64,000 bases of DNA from CAZCQP01 sp964500895 (GCA_964500895.1 CAZCQP010000002.1:1-64000); one strand, 5' to 3'; positions 39,361 to 48,674 are shown, counted from the stretch's first letter. Numbers and translations: made by a program. The notes: generated from the letters alone by a model not told the origin.

Positions 39361-39589
39361 CGCCCCCCTGATTTTTTTAGATTTGGCAATGAGGGGTTAT
39401 ATGCAAATATAACCCCTCACGCAATATGGGACAAAGACCTTGGGAAACTTTTTCGAGAAAAAGTTTCCCAAACCCTTCAAAAAGCTTTTTAGGAAAATGC
39501 AGCTTTGCTGCATTTTCAAGAAGTTCTTTGCTTCTTTCTTTCAAGAAAGAAGTAGGGTTCGGGGCAAAGCCCCGAGGTCGGCCCTTGTT
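39361..39589. repeat. multi-hairpin intergenic element between hutU and the M20 gene
   Basis: This 229-base gene-free gap is a string of perfect or near-perfect hairpins. They are GAGGGGTTATATG/CATATAACCCCTC-like (39392-39419), GGGAAACTTTTTC/GAAAAAGTTTCCC (39441-39468), AAAATGCAGC/GCTGCATTTT (39496-39518), CTTCTTTCTTTC/GAAAGAAAG (39530-39551) and GGGGC/GCCCC (39559-39571). The first hairpin could end the hutU transcript. A 22-base part (ACCTTGGGAAAC onward) recurs inverted at 50056-50078, so this is probably a dispersed repeat. Confidence 0.6.
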
Positions 39590-41308
39590 TTATCTTACAT
39601 ATTTGCCTTCTGGCCCGAAGGTCACTTTGTCTGCCGGTTCCCACCACAGCGGAATCTTAATGCCTTCGCTGGTCAGCTTGCCTTTGCCGTTGCACACGTC
39701 TTTGGCAATTTGATACCCAGCCTGGGCATGGCGCACAACGCCGATGCCGGAGTCTACGGTCATACAAGCTTCCAGGCGCAGGGCTGCTTCTTCTGTGCCG
39801 TCTGCAATCATGGTTACGCCGGTGTGTACCGCTTCACCCATGGAGTAGTTGGCTTGAATGGCAATCAGGTCGCACATGCCTGCACAGTTGAGCAGGGCGT
39901 TTAAGTATGGCCAGTCGGAAATAAGGTCGCCGCCGTCCATCATGTTTTCCGATTCAAAGGTGGGGTTTACGATAGAGCCGGAGTCCAGGTTGTCTCTGGA
40001 GAAAGCCACGGGCCCTTTAATTTCGCCTTTTTTAATCAGCTCGTTCACTGCAAGGCCAAACCGTTTTCTTTGTCCAAAACCCATGTAACAAATACGTGCG
40101 GGCAGTGCTTCAATGGGCAGGTTCTTTCTGGCCAGTTTAATCCAGCGTTCCACCAGCGGGTCACCGGCGCAAACTTCAAGCGCCAGGTCATCCAAGCGGG
40201 CCAAGTCACTGGCTTCACCGGAAATACAGGTCCATCTGAAGGGGCCTCTGCCTTCGCAGAACAGCGGGCGGATGTATGCGGACACAAAGCCCGGAATTTG
40301 TTTGGCTTCTTCTGGTGCCATGCCGGCATCCATACACTCTTTCCGAATGCTGGTACCGTATTCAAACACTTCGGCGCCTTTTTTGGACATGGCAATCATA
40401 GCCCGCAGTTGCCGCTGCATGGTGTCTCTGGCATCTTTTAAATAAGCCACCCTGTCACGGCCACGGTATTCGTCTGCTTCTTCCCCGGTGTAGCCGGAAG
40501 GAATGTAGGAGATGGGGTCATGGCATGGGCACATTTCGCTCACGATGTCTGGCATAAAGTCGTCCCGCTTCAGCACTTCCTCGTAAATGTCTGCTGCATT
40601 GGCGTACAGGCCGATGCCGATGGGTTTCTTTTCTGCCACATGTTTTTTAGCAATGGCAATGGCTTCGTCCAAGGTGTTTACCATTACGTCCATGTAGTTC
40701 TTTTCAATTCTTCTTTTAATGACACGTTCGTCAGCGTCCACCACAATGGCCACGCCGCCGTGCATTTTCATGGCCCAGGTCTGGTTGCCGCCCATGCCGC
40801 CAGCACCGGCTGTTAAATAAATTCTACCAGTCAGGTCGTTATTGAAGCTTTTGATGGCGATGGCAGACAAGGTTTCAAATGTGCCTTGAATAACCCCTTG
40901 GGTGCCTATGTATTCCCATGGTGCAGCGGTGTATTGGGCAAACATGGTCAAGTTTTTATCTTGCAGGTCGTAGAAGGTTTCCCATGTGGCTTTCATGATG
41001 TTGGTGGTGGCCATCACCACCCGGGGGGCCAGTTTGTGGGTTTTAAACACAGCCACCGGCATACCGGATTGCACCACCATGGTCTCGTCGTTTTCCAGCT
41101 CTTTTAATGTTTGCACAATGGCATGGTAAGATTCCCAGTTGCGGGCGCATTTGCCGTTGCCGCCGTAAATAACCAGCAGTTCAGGAATTTCTGCGTTTTC
41201 CATGTTGTTTTCCAGCATACGCAGGATGGTTTCTTGCTTCCAGCCCTTGCACCGTAAGGTGTCGCCACGTTGGGCCTTTACGGAATATAATACTTCAGCT
41301 TTTGCCAT
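39590..41308 (-). CDS. hutU: urocanate hydratase
   Basis: A 572-residue enzyme that adds water to urocanate to give imidazolonepropionate using tightly bound NAD+, the second step of histidine degradation. Landmarks are LLVIYGGNGKCARNWESYHA near residue 45, the NAD-binding loop TAGAGGMGGNQTWAMKMHGG, the catalytic cysteine region ARICYMGFGQRKRFGLAVNE and SRDNLDSGSIVNPTFESENM, followed by MMDGGD. Length fits the family. The ribosome binding site AGGAGG precedes the ATG. It is last in the hutH - YjiH - hutU run, 60 bases behind the transporter gene. The next pathway gene, hutI, is not found in the window. Confidence 0.97.
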   Translation of the reverse strand: MAKAEVLYSVKAQRGDTLRCKGWKQETILRMLENNMENAEIPELLVIYGGNGKCARNWESYHAIVQTLKELENDETMVVQSGMPVAVFKTHKLAPRVVMATTNIMKATWETFYDLQDKNLTMFAQYTAAPWEYIGTQGVIQGTFETLSAIAIKSFNNDLTGRIYLTAGAGGMGGNQTWAMKMHGGVAIVVDADERVIKRRIEKNYMDVMVNTLDEAIAIAKKHVAEKKPIGIGLYANAADIYEEVLKRDDFMPDIVSEMCPCHDPISYIPSGYTGEEADEYRGRDRVAYLKDARDTMQRQLRAMIAMSKKGAEVFEYGTSIRKECMDAGMAPEEAKQIPGFVSAYIRPLFCEGRGPFRWTCISGEASDLARLDDLALEVCAGDPLVERWIKLARKNLPIEALPARICYMGFGQRKRFGLAVNELIKKGEIKGPVAFSRDNLDSGSIVNPTFESENMMDGGDLISDWPYLNALLNCAGMCDLIAIQANYSMGEAVHTGVTMIADGTEEAALRLEACMTVDSGIGVVRHAQAGYQIAKDVCNGKGKLTSEGIKIPLWWEPADKVTFGPEGKYVR

Positions 41309-41368
41309 GAAAATTCCTCCTAAAATGATTATATGAAATGGGTGTGCGTCACCCCATTGTTACTGATG

Positions 41369-42685
41369 TTATCTAAAAAAGAAGTAGACGAAAGGTGTGG
41401 CCAGCAGCAGAGACAAAACAATCCGCTCGAACCAAACGATAACGATTTGCTTTAAACTGATCTTAATTTCGGTGCCCAAGATACAGGGGATAGCCCCGGA
41501 GAAGAATAACACTTCCGATACACAAACAATGGCCATCACTGCTTGGGTTTTAAATGCGGTTTCTCCAATAATGCCCGCTGGCAGGAACATATCCGGCAGC
41601 GTTAGCGCCAAGCCTTTGGCCATAACCATGGCATCCGGGCCAAAGCCCAGCAGTTTGGTTAGAGGCAGGAAGATGTAGCCCAGCACATCAAAAACCGGTG
41701 TAAACTTGGCCAACACAAGGCCTAAAAAACCTACGGAAAGCAGGGTGGGGGCAATGGAGAGGGAGAGCCGCAACCCATCTTTAAAGTTTTTAACAATGCC
41801 GCCTACAATGTCTGGGGCATTTTTACAGGCATGTAAGCCTTCTGTAACGGCTGTAGCGGCCAGCTTGCCTTTAGGGGCCTCTGGTTCCGGCTTCACCGGT
41901 ACATCGCCGTAGGTTAAGTCGGACATGCTGCGCAAGGGGAACAGCCGTGTGGTGATGGCTGTGACTAAAAAGGTGATGACCAAGGTGCCCCAGAAATACA
42001 CGTTCCATCTGTCCATAAGCCCCAAAGTTTTGGCCACGATAATCATAAAAGTAGCGGAAACCGTGGAAAACCCTGTGGCAATGATGCTGGCTTCTTTGTT
42101 GGAATAGTAGCCTTCCTTGTACACCTTGTTGGTGATGAGCAGCCCAACGGAATAGCTGCCCACGAAAGAGGCCACAGCGTCAATGGCGGACCGCCCCGGT
42201 GTTCTCCACACCGGCCGCATGATGGGGCGCATGAACACCCCTACAAATTCCATAAGGCCGTAGTTCATGATAAACGCCAGGAAAACCGCCCCAATGGGCA
42301 CCAAAATGCTAACGGGAATAACCACCTTCAAAAACACGAAGGGCATCATGTCTGGGGTGTGGATGCTTTCCGGCCCAAGCTTAAAGGCCGCCACAAACAC
42401 CAGGGGAATACCAATGATTTTAAGCACAGTAAAGACAAGGGTTACCGTATCTTTGCGCCAGGTTTTGTTGTAAAAGGGCAGTGCCGCCCCAAGGCACACC
42501 ATCACAATGGCGTAGACTGTTCCAAAAAATGGCCAACTGCGCATCCATGTAACGATGTGGTCAATGGGAATGGTTTGCGCACCGTTTAAGGTGATGGGGA
42601 TAAAAAACATAAAGATACCCAGTGCGTTAAGGAGAATGAATATAAGTACAGTTCCGCTTTGTACACCATTATTCTTTTCTGCCAT
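41369..42685 (-). CDS. YjiH-family membrane transporter, probably for histidine
   Basis: A 438-residue membrane protein with about ten helices. It starts MAEKNNGVQSGTVLIFILLN (ATG 42685; a TTG codon lies just before it) with GGAGGG upstream. PGRSAIDAVASFVGSYSVGL, GYYSNKEASIIATGFSTVSA and LPDMFLPAGIIGETAFKTQA are the conserved 'gate'-domain segments of the YjiH/nucleoside-recognition family. Substrate is inferred, not read: it lies between hutH and hutU on the same strand, and the family is often found in hut operons, so histidine or urocanate uptake is the most likely job. It has roughly 60-base spacers on both sides, and the cluster reads as one transcript. Confidence 0.85.
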   Translation of the reverse strand: MAEKNNGVQSGTVLIFILLNALGIFMFFIPITLNGAQTIPIDHIVTWMRSWPFFGTVYAIVMVCLGAALPFYNKTWRKDTVTLVFTVLKIIGIPLVFVAAFKLGPESIHTPDMMPFVFLKVVIPVSILVPIGAVFLAFIMNYGLMEFVGVFMRPIMRPVWRTPGRSAIDAVASFVGSYSVGLLITNKVYKEGYYSNKEASIIATGFSTVSATFMIIVAKTLGLMDRWNVYFWGTLVITFLVTAITTRLFPLRSMSDLTYGDVPVKPEPEAPKGKLAATAVTEGLHACKNAPDIVGGIVKNFKDGLRLSLSIAPTLLSVGFLGLVLAKFTPVFDVLGYIFLPLTKLLGFGPDAMVMAKGLALTLPDMFLPAGIIGETAFKTQAVMAIVCVSEVLFFSGAIPCILGTEIKISLKQIVIVWFERIVLSLLLATPFVYFFFR

Positions 42686-42749
42686 CAAAAACCCTCCTTC
42701 TTACAATACCAACGCCTGCAACCTCCAATGTTTTTTCTTTAGTTTAGTC

Positions 42750-44279
42750 TTACTTCAGCCCGCCCACGGCTTCTTCCACAGCGGCCAGCAGCTTGCCGGA
42801 AGAAAGTAAGCCATACAGCACTTGAATGTCCCCGTAAAATGCCCGGTCGCTGTCCATGTAGGGCACCACACTGCGCACCGCATCGTAAACCGCTTTGGTG
42901 CCGGGTGCCAGCTTTGCGCTGTCTTTAAAATCTGCCGCCTGTGCCCCACACATGGCTTCAATGGCCAGCACTTGAAAAGCATGTTCCACAATGGTTCCGG
43001 CTTTTCTGGCGGCAATGGTGCCAAAACTTACATGGTCCTCCTGGTTGGCAGAGGTAGGGATGGAATCCACACTGGCGGGGTGCGCCAACGTTTTGTTTTC
43101 AGACACCAGCGCCGCTGCGGCGTATTGGGGAATCATAAAGCCGCAGTTAATGCCTTCTTCAGGGGTTAAAAACCCAGGTAAGCCGCTAAGGGTGGGGTTT
43201 ACCAGCCGCTCGATGCGCCGTTCAGACACATTGGCGTATTCGGCAGAAGCAATGGCCAGTGTGTCCATGGCGATGGCCACCGGTTGGCCGTGGAAGTTGC
43301 CCCCAGAATACACGTCCCCGTTATCCGGGAAAATAAGCGGATTATCCGTAGCGGCATTGATTTCCGTGCTGATTACACTCTGCACGTAGTCCATGGCCAG
43401 GCGGCTTGCCCCGTGAATTTGGGGAACACAACGCAAGGTGTAGGCATCTTGGTTTCTTTTCTGCCCTTGCCGGGTGGTTAGCTGGCTGCCATTAAGCATA
43501 TGGCGCATATTTTCTGCCACGTCCATCTGCCCTTGGTGGGGGCGCACTTGATGGATTCTGGGGTCATAAGCGTCCACAATGCCTTCCAAGGCATCGGCGG
43601 TTAAGGCGGCGATAGCGTCTGCAGTTTTGGCCAGGCACAGGGCATCGTAAATGGCCAGTGCCCCAACCCCCATCATGGCGCAAGTGCCATTAATAAGTGC
43701 CAGCCCTTCTTTTGCTTTTAAAGTGACGGTTTCTATACCGGCAGCTTCCATGGCTTCTTTGCCGGACATCACTTTTCCTTTGTATTCCGCTTCCCCTCTG
43801 CCCAGCATGGGCATCACCATATGGGCCAGTGGGCATAAATCCCCGCTGGAACCCACAGAGCCTTTTTGGGGAATGACAGGGTGCACCCCTTTGTTCAACA
43901 TATCAATCAGTGTTTGCACGGTTTCAAGCCGGATGCCGGAGAAACCTTTGGCCAGGGCGTTTATACGAAGAAGCGCAATCGCCCGCACCACATCGGTGGC
44001 AAAGGGTTCGCCCAGCCCGGAAGCATCCGCCAGAATTAAATTTAATTGAAGGGCTTCCAGCTTGTCATCGGCAACGGCAATGTTTTCAAACTTGCCAAAG
44101 CCTGTGTTAACGCCGTAAACCACCTTTTTTTCCCGAATAACTTTTTCAATAATGTCCCGGGAAATATGTATCTTTTCTTCTGCCTGGGGGGACAGTGCCA
44201 CTTCCGCACCGCACCGTGCAACGGTAGCCACCGCTTCAATGGTCAGGCTTTCGCCGTCGCACAAAACCTTCTCTAACAT
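42750..44279 (-). CDS. hutH: histidine ammonia-lyase
   Basis: A 509-residue enzyme that removes ammonia from histidine to give urocanate. The start at 44279 (MLEKVLCDGESL) follows GAGGCGGGG; an upstream frame is rejected. Family landmarks are VVYGVNTGFGKFENIAV (catalytic Tyr), RPHQGQMDVAENMR, NAATDNPLIFPDNG, and SANQEDHVSFGTIAARK. The electrophilic MIO cofactor is normally built from Ala-Ser-Gly; here the site reads GSVGSSGDLCPLAHM, so Ser replaces the Ala, although the central Ser and the Gly are kept. Upstream is a 154-base gap with a putative promoter. Downstream are the YjiH transporter and hutU. Confidence 0.96.
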   Translation of the reverse strand: MLEKVLCDGESLTIEAVATVARCGAEVALSPQAEEKIHISRDIIEKVIREKKVVYGVNTGFGKFENIAVADDKLEALQLNLILADASGLGEPFATDVVRAIALLRINALAKGFSGIRLETVQTLIDMLNKGVHPVIPQKGSVGSSGDLCPLAHMVMPMLGRGEAEYKGKVMSGKEAMEAAGIETVTLKAKEGLALINGTCAMMGVGALAIYDALCLAKTADAIAALTADALEGIVDAYDPRIHQVRPHQGQMDVAENMRHMLNGSQLTTRQGQKRNQDAYTLRCVPQIHGASRLAMDYVQSVISTEINAATDNPLIFPDNGDVYSGGNFHGQPVAIAMDTLAIASAEYANVSERRIERLVNPTLSGLPGFLTPEEGINCGFMIPQYAAAALVSENKTLAHPASVDSIPTSANQEDHVSFGTIAARKAGTIVEHAFQVLAIEAMCGAQAADFKDSAKLAPGTKAVYDAVRSVVPYMDSDRAFYGDIQVLYGLLSSGKLLAAVEEAVGGLK

Positions 44280-44324
44280 CCTATGCCCCGCCTCTCGCTT
44301 TAAGCATTTGTTCGCTTGTATTTG

Positions 44325-44375
44325 TTTTATCATAAATTATAGGTTTAATTCGTCTGCAAACTGTCTGCAATTATG
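44325..44375 (-). promoter_or_regulatory. putative hutH promoter with tandem TTGCAGAC repeats
   Basis: In the gap between ftcD and hutH the minus strand has TATAAT (about 44337-44342) preceded by two copies of TTGCAGAC, at 44363-44370 and 44352-44359. They are 11 bases apart, one helical turn. The second copy lies where a -35 region would be. The tandem arrangement resembles an operator for a histidine- or urocanate-responsive regulator; no such regulator was identified in the window. Confidence 0.4.
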
Positions 44376-44433
44376 TAAATGCACAAATTTAGTTAAGTTT
44401 AATAAAATAATTTGTTGGTTTTTGTTTAAATTT

Positions 44434-45309
44434 TTAAGAATAGATTTGCTCCATAGAGAAATTTGTCACCCTTAAGTAAAAGCGTAGCACTTCTTCCAAT
44501 GCATATAGGGGTACCGGCCCTACCAGCTCTGTACCTGCAACAGATACCCCATAGGAAGCGGCTTCCGACTTGATGGTTTCAAAAACCCGGTGGATGGGGG
44601 TTTTTTCATAGTTGGTCAAATTCATAGAAATTTGGGCAATGCCTTTTTCCTCTAGCATCAGGGCAATGGCCCGCACGCATTGATAGCCCCCCGTGGCATG
44701 GCGAACAGCCTTCACAATCTTTTTGGCCACGTCCAGGTCGGCTGTGTTTAAGTTCACGTTAAAGGCCACAAGAGGGAAACGCACCCCGGTCACTGTGCCG
44801 CCGCTTTTGGGCACAAAGTTTTTGGGGCCTTCGTCTGGCACCCAATTAGGGTCTTGCATCTTTTCGCAAAGTCCTTCGTATTCCCCTTTGCGGATGGATA
44901 CCAGGTTTTTCCGGTGCTCTGCTGTGGCCGCTTCTTCATAGTAATACACCGGCACACCCAGTTCCCCTAAAAATTGGCCAAAGGCACGGGCAATTTCCAG
45001 CGCTTCGCTTATTTCCACATTTTTAACAGGGATGAAAGGCACCACATCCACAGCGCCCATTCTGGGATGGCTACCTTTGTGGGTGGTCATGTCGATGAGC
45101 TCAATGGCTTTGGCGGCCAGTTTTTTTGTGCCCTCCAGCACTTGTTGGGGTTCCCCTCTGTAAGTGAATACGGTGCGGTTGTGGTCTCCGTCTGCATTCA
45201 TGTCAATGAGCTCCACCTCTGCCCCGGTGAGCAGCGCTTGCTTCACCGCCTCAATTTTTGCCATGTCTCTGCCTTCGCTAATGTTTACTTCTGCCAGCAA
45301 TACTTTCAT
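44434..45309 (-). CDS. ftcD: glutamate formimidoyltransferase
   Basis: A 291-residue enzyme transferring the formimino group of N-formimino-glutamate to tetrahydrofolate, releasing glutamate, the last step of this histidine degradation route. The N-terminus VLLAEVNISEGRDMAKIEAV and the segment KGSHPRMGAVDVVPFIPVKN (with the catalytic His) are diagnostic. Length matches the stand-alone bacterial transferase, not the fused vertebrate FTCD. It lies 19 bases behind the cyclodeaminase gene, so the two split halves of vertebrate FTCD are neighbours here. Together they deliver a one-carbon unit as methenyl-THF. Confidence 0.95.
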   Translation of the reverse strand: MKVLLAEVNISEGRDMAKIEAVKQALLTGAEVELIDMNADGDHNRTVFTYRGEPQQVLEGTKKLAAKAIELIDMTTHKGSHPRMGAVDVVPFIPVKNVEISEALEIARAFGQFLGELGVPVYYYEEAATAEHRKNLVSIRKGEYEGLCEKMQDPNWVPDEGPKNFVPKSGGTVTGVRFPLVAFNVNLNTADLDVAKKIVKAVRHATGGYQCVRAIALMLEEKGIAQISMNLTNYEKTPIHRVFETIKSEAASYGVSVAGTELVGPVPLYALEEVLRFYLRVTNFSMEQIYS

Positions 45310-45328
45310 TTTAGTTCGCTCCTCTCTT

Positions 45329-45886
45329 TTATTTTAAATTTTCCAATGCACTTTGAAATTGCTCTAAAATCTGTGGGTCTTTAATTAATGGCATGTTGGC
45401 TTCCACATTCAGCACGCAGCCTTTCACCCCGGCTTCCGACAAATAGGCGGCGCTTAACAAATCGGAGCTTGCCGCCGGGTTGGCGTTGCCTTCTAACCCC
45501 TTGGCCAGTGCGTGGGCACGCTTGCACATTTGGCCATTTTCGCAGGGAACGGTTGCCGCTTGAATGCCCGCCGCCTGAATGGCTTGTGCCCGTTTTTGCT
45601 TTTCTTCGTCTGTGTTTTTGGGCAGGGCGTAAGCGTCTTTTATCATGCAGTAGGCTTCGGTGTCTTTTATGGCACCTTCCATTAGCTTTTGGGCTAAACT
45701 GTCCGCTTCTGCCACAATGGCTTCATAATCTTCTACGGTTAGGTTCACCGGCTTTTTCATAGAAAGCTTAGCCACCATGCCCACCATGCCAGCGGCCATG
45801 GCCCCAGCAATGGCAGATGCAGAGCCGCCCCCCACCGTGAAATTATTAGAATCCACCACCAGTTTTAAAATGTCTGCGTTCATCAT
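45329..45886 (-). CDS. fchA: formimidoyl-THF cyclodeaminase / methenyl-THF cyclohydrolase family
   Basis: A 185-residue protein of the FTCD_C fold. LVVDSNNFTVGGGSASAIAG is the N-terminal conserved stretch ('tPaPGGGSvaA' in relatives), and NPAASSDLLSAAYLSEAGVK is the C-terminal one. It would convert 5-formimino-THF to methenyl-THF with release of ammonia. Clostridial relatives named FchA act as methenyl-THF cyclohydrolase. With ftcD immediately downstream the cyclodeaminase role is favoured. It is the first gene of the histidine cluster. TTGACA upstream at about 45964 (minus strand) may be the promoter, though its -10 is weak. Confidence 0.9.
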   Translation of the reverse strand: MMNADILKLVVDSNNFTVGGGSASAIAGAMAAGMVGMVAKLSMKKPVNLTVEDYEAIVAEADSLAQKLMEGAIKDTEAYCMIKDAYALPKNTDEEKQKRAQAIQAAGIQAATVPCENGQMCKRAHALAKGLEGNANPAASSDLLSAAYLSEAGVKGCVLNVEANMPLIKDPQILEQFQSALENLK

Positions 45887-45986
45887 AAAACCTCGCTTTC
45901 ACATAAATGCATTATAAATAATAGCTATACAACAAATATTTATGCATTTAGTTTATACACGAAGCGTTGTCAAAACATCTGCATAC

Positions 45987-46010
45987 AAAAAACCGCCTTA
46001 AAAAAGGCGG
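45987..46010 (-). terminator. intrinsic terminator of argGH
   Basis: On the minus strand CCGCC-TTTTTTAA-GGCGG is followed by TTTTTT, 25 bases after the argH stop codon. It separates the arginine genes from the histidine cluster. Confidence 0.88.
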
Positions 46011-46035
46011 ATTAAGTCGTACACTTTTGTTTTTA

Positions 46036-47421
46036 TTAAGACAGCATCTCCAATTTGGTTCTAACAAAAGCAATCTGCTTGTCCACACACTGGGGGGCAG
46101 GGCCGCCCTGAACGTTGCGGTTTTTAATGCAGGTTTCCAGCTTAATTGCTTCAAACACATCGGCGTCAAACAAGGGGGAAAACGCCTTGTATGCTTCCAA
46201 GCTTAGTGTTTCCAGGGTGCTGTTGTTTTCAATACAATGGGCCACCAGCTGGCCGGTGATTTGGTAGGCGCTGCGGAAAGCCACCCCTTTTTTGGTTAAA
46301 TAATCGGCGCAGTCTGTGGCGTTAATGAAGCCCTTGGCGGCTGCTTCCCGCATGGCTTCAGGAAAGATACGCATGGTATCCACCATGGGGATAAAGGCGG
46401 TTAAACAAAGCTTGGTGGTATCTAACGCATCAAACAGCGCCTCTTTATCCTCTTGCATATCCTTGTTATAAGCCAGGGGAAGGCCTTTCAGCATGGTGAA
46501 GAGGGTGGTGCAGTGGCCAAACACCCGCCCAGCTTTTCCTCGTACCAATTCCGCCACGTCCGGGTTTTTTTTCTGGGGCATAATGCTGGAACCTGTGGCG
46601 AAGGCATCGTCCAGCTCTATAAATTTAAATTCCCACGAACACCAAAGAATGATTTCTTCTGAAAAACGGGAAAGGTGCATCATTAAAATAGAGAGGGCAG
46701 AACATATTTCAAGGCAAAAATCACGGTCTGAAACCCCGTCTAAGCTGTTTTGGGTGGTTCGGGCAAAACCCAGCGCCTGTGCTACCATGTCACGGTCTAT
46801 GGGGTAGGTGGTGGCGGCAAGAGCACAGCTGCCCAAAGGCATTTCGTCCATGCGGGCCAGCCCGTCTTGCAGCCGGCCAATGTCTCGCAGCAGCATTTGG
46901 GCATAGGCCATCAAGTGATGGGCCAGGGTAATGGGTTGTGCCCGCTGCAAATGGGTATACCCTGGCATCACCGTGTTTAAGTTTTCTGCTGCTATGCGGC
47001 ACAGCACTTCAAGCAGTGCTTGAATGAGCGTTATAATCTCTTGGGCTTCATCCCGCAAGTATAGGCGAAGGTCTAAAGCCACTTGGTCGTTACGGCTTCT
47101 GGCAGTGTGCAGCTTTTTGCCAGCCTCACCAATGCGGGCGGTCAGTTGGTTTTCCACAAAGGTATGAATGTCCTCCGCTTGGGTGTCGAAAGCCAGCGTG
47201 CCCCCTTCAATGTCTGAAAGGATGGCTTTTAACCCAGCTACAATAGCGTCACTGTCTTCTTTAGGGATGATGCCCGTTTCACTCAGCATGGCCCCATGGG
47301 CCATGCTGCCAACAATGTCTTGTTTGTACATTTTACAGTCAAAGGCAATGGAAGCGTTTAATTGGTTCACCGTTTCATCGGCTTTTTTTTTAAAACGCCC
47401 TGCCCACAGTTTATCCGTCAT
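46036..47421 (-). CDS. argH: argininosuccinate lyase
   Basis: A 461-residue enzyme splitting argininosuccinate into arginine and fumarate, the last step of arginine synthesis. Landmarks are LWAGRFKKKADETVNQLNAS, LHTARSRNDQVALDLRLYLR, MPGYTHLQRAQPITLAHHLM and the superfamily signature SSIMPQKKNPDVAELVRGKA. Length is standard. Its ATG overlaps the argG stop by one base (TAATG), so the two are translationally coupled. A terminator follows. Regulation is expected through the attenuator upstream of argG. Confidence 0.98.
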   Translation of the reverse strand: MTDKLWAGRFKKKADETVNQLNASIAFDCKMYKQDIVGSMAHGAMLSETGIIPKEDSDAIVAGLKAILSDIEGGTLAFDTQAEDIHTFVENQLTARIGEAGKKLHTARSRNDQVALDLRLYLRDEAQEIITLIQALLEVLCRIAAENLNTVMPGYTHLQRAQPITLAHHLMAYAQMLLRDIGRLQDGLARMDEMPLGSCALAATTYPIDRDMVAQALGFARTTQNSLDGVSDRDFCLEICSALSILMMHLSRFSEEIILWCSWEFKFIELDDAFATGSSIMPQKKNPDVAELVRGKAGRVFGHCTTLFTMLKGLPLAYNKDMQEDKEALFDALDTTKLCLTAFIPMVDTMRIFPEAMREAAAKGFINATDCADYLTKKGVAFRSAYQITGQLVAHCIENNSTLETLSLEAYKAFSPLFDADVFEAIKLETCIKNRNVQGGPAPQCVDKQIAFVRTKLEMLS

Positions 47422-48644
47422 TAGTGTCCTGCTTTCTGATCCAGCATTGCTTTCACTTTGATAGGAAGTCCCAGCAAATTGATGAATCCTTTAGAATCAT
47501 TTTGGTCGTAAGCGTTGTTGTCGTCGCCAAAGGAGGCAATGGCTTCATTGTATAAAGAGTAGGGGGAGGTAACACCGGCATTAATGATGTTGCCCTTGTA
47601 CAGCTTCAGCTTAACCTCGCCGGTAACCGTTTGCTGTGTTTGCTGAACAAACGCCCACAGCGCCTCCCGCAGGGGGGTGTACCACTGGCCGTTGTATACC
47701 AGCTCTGCAAATTTGTGGCCAATGCCTTGCTTGTAGTGCATGGTCTGTTTGTCTAGGCAAATGCTTTCCAGTACGTGGTGGGCGTGGTATAAAATGGTGC
47801 CCCCTGGTGTTTCATAAACCCCCCGGGACTTCATGCCCACCAGCCGGTTTTCCACAATGTCTATGATGCCAATGCCGTTTTCTGCACCCAGTTGGTTCAG
47901 CAAGGTTACAATCTCTGAACCTTTCAATGTTTTGCCATCCACAGCCACAGGTGCGCCATTTTCAAAGGTGATGCTCACATAGGTGGGAACGTCTGGGGCT
48001 TGTTCTGGGGTTTTGCACACACACAACATTTTGTCATACAGGGGTTCGTTGCCGGGGTCTTCCAGTTCCAGCCCTTCGTGGGAAAGATGCCACAAGTTTT
48101 TGTCCCGGGAATAGTTGGTTTCTTTTGTGAAAGTTAAAGGCACGTTGTGTTTGGCGGCATATTCCATTTCGTCCTCTCTGGACTTAAGCTCCCAAACCCG
48201 CCAAGGGGCAATCACTTCCATGTGGGGCGCAAATGCCTTAATGGAAAGCTCAAACCGCACTTGGTCGTTGCCTTTGCCTGTGCAACCGTGGGCAATGGCG
48301 TCTGCCCCTTCTTTCATGGCAATGTCCACCAAATACTTGGCAATGACCGGCCGTGCAAAGGACGTGCCCAGCAGGTATGTATCCTCATAGACAGCACCTG
48401 CCATCAAGGTTGGGAAAATGTATTCATCCACGAATTCATCAATCATGTCCACAATATATAGCTTGGATGCACCAGTTTTCAGGGCCTTTTCCTCAAGGCC
48501 TTCAAATTCTTCGTCTCCCTGGCCCACGTTACCGGCCACTGCAATCACTTCACAGCCATCATAGTTTTCCTTCAGCCATGGAATGATGACCGATGTATCC
48601 AAACCACCTGAGTATGCCAATACAATCTTGTTAATCTTTTTCAT
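47421..48644 (-). CDS. argG: argininosuccinate synthase
   Basis: A 407-residue ATP-dependent ligase joining citrulline and aspartate. The start at 48644 (MKKINKIVLAYSGGLDTSVI) has AAAGGAGCGG ten bases upstream; a longer frame runs through the terminator and is rejected. SGGLDTS is the PP-loop ATP site. HGCTGKGNDQVRFE and YETPGGTILYHAHH are further family segments. It is the first gene of argGH. The 220 bases before it hold a promoter, a 33-codon leader peptide with three Arg codons in a row and a terminator, so transcription should fall when charged tRNA-Arg is plentiful. Confidence 0.98.
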   Translation of the reverse strand: MKKINKIVLAYSGGLDTSVIIPWLKENYDGCEVIAVAGNVGQGDEEFEGLEEKALKTGASKLYIVDMIDEFVDEYIFPTLMAGAVYEDTYLLGTSFARPVIAKYLVDIAMKEGADAIAHGCTGKGNDQVRFELSIKAFAPHMEVIAPWRVWELKSREDEMEYAAKHNVPLTFTKETNYSRDKNLWHLSHEGLELEDPGNEPLYDKMLCVCKTPEQAPDVPTYVSITFENGAPVAVDGKTLKGSEIVTLLNQLGAENGIGIIDIVENRLVGMKSRGVYETPGGTILYHAHHVLESICLDKQTMHYKQGIGHKFAELVYNGQWYTPLREALWAFVQQTQQTVTGEVKLKLYKGNIINAGVTSPYSLYNEAIASFGDDNNAYDQNDSKGFINLLGLPIKVKAMLDQKAGH

Positions 48645-48674
48645 AATAACCGCTCCTTTTATTATATAATTTTT

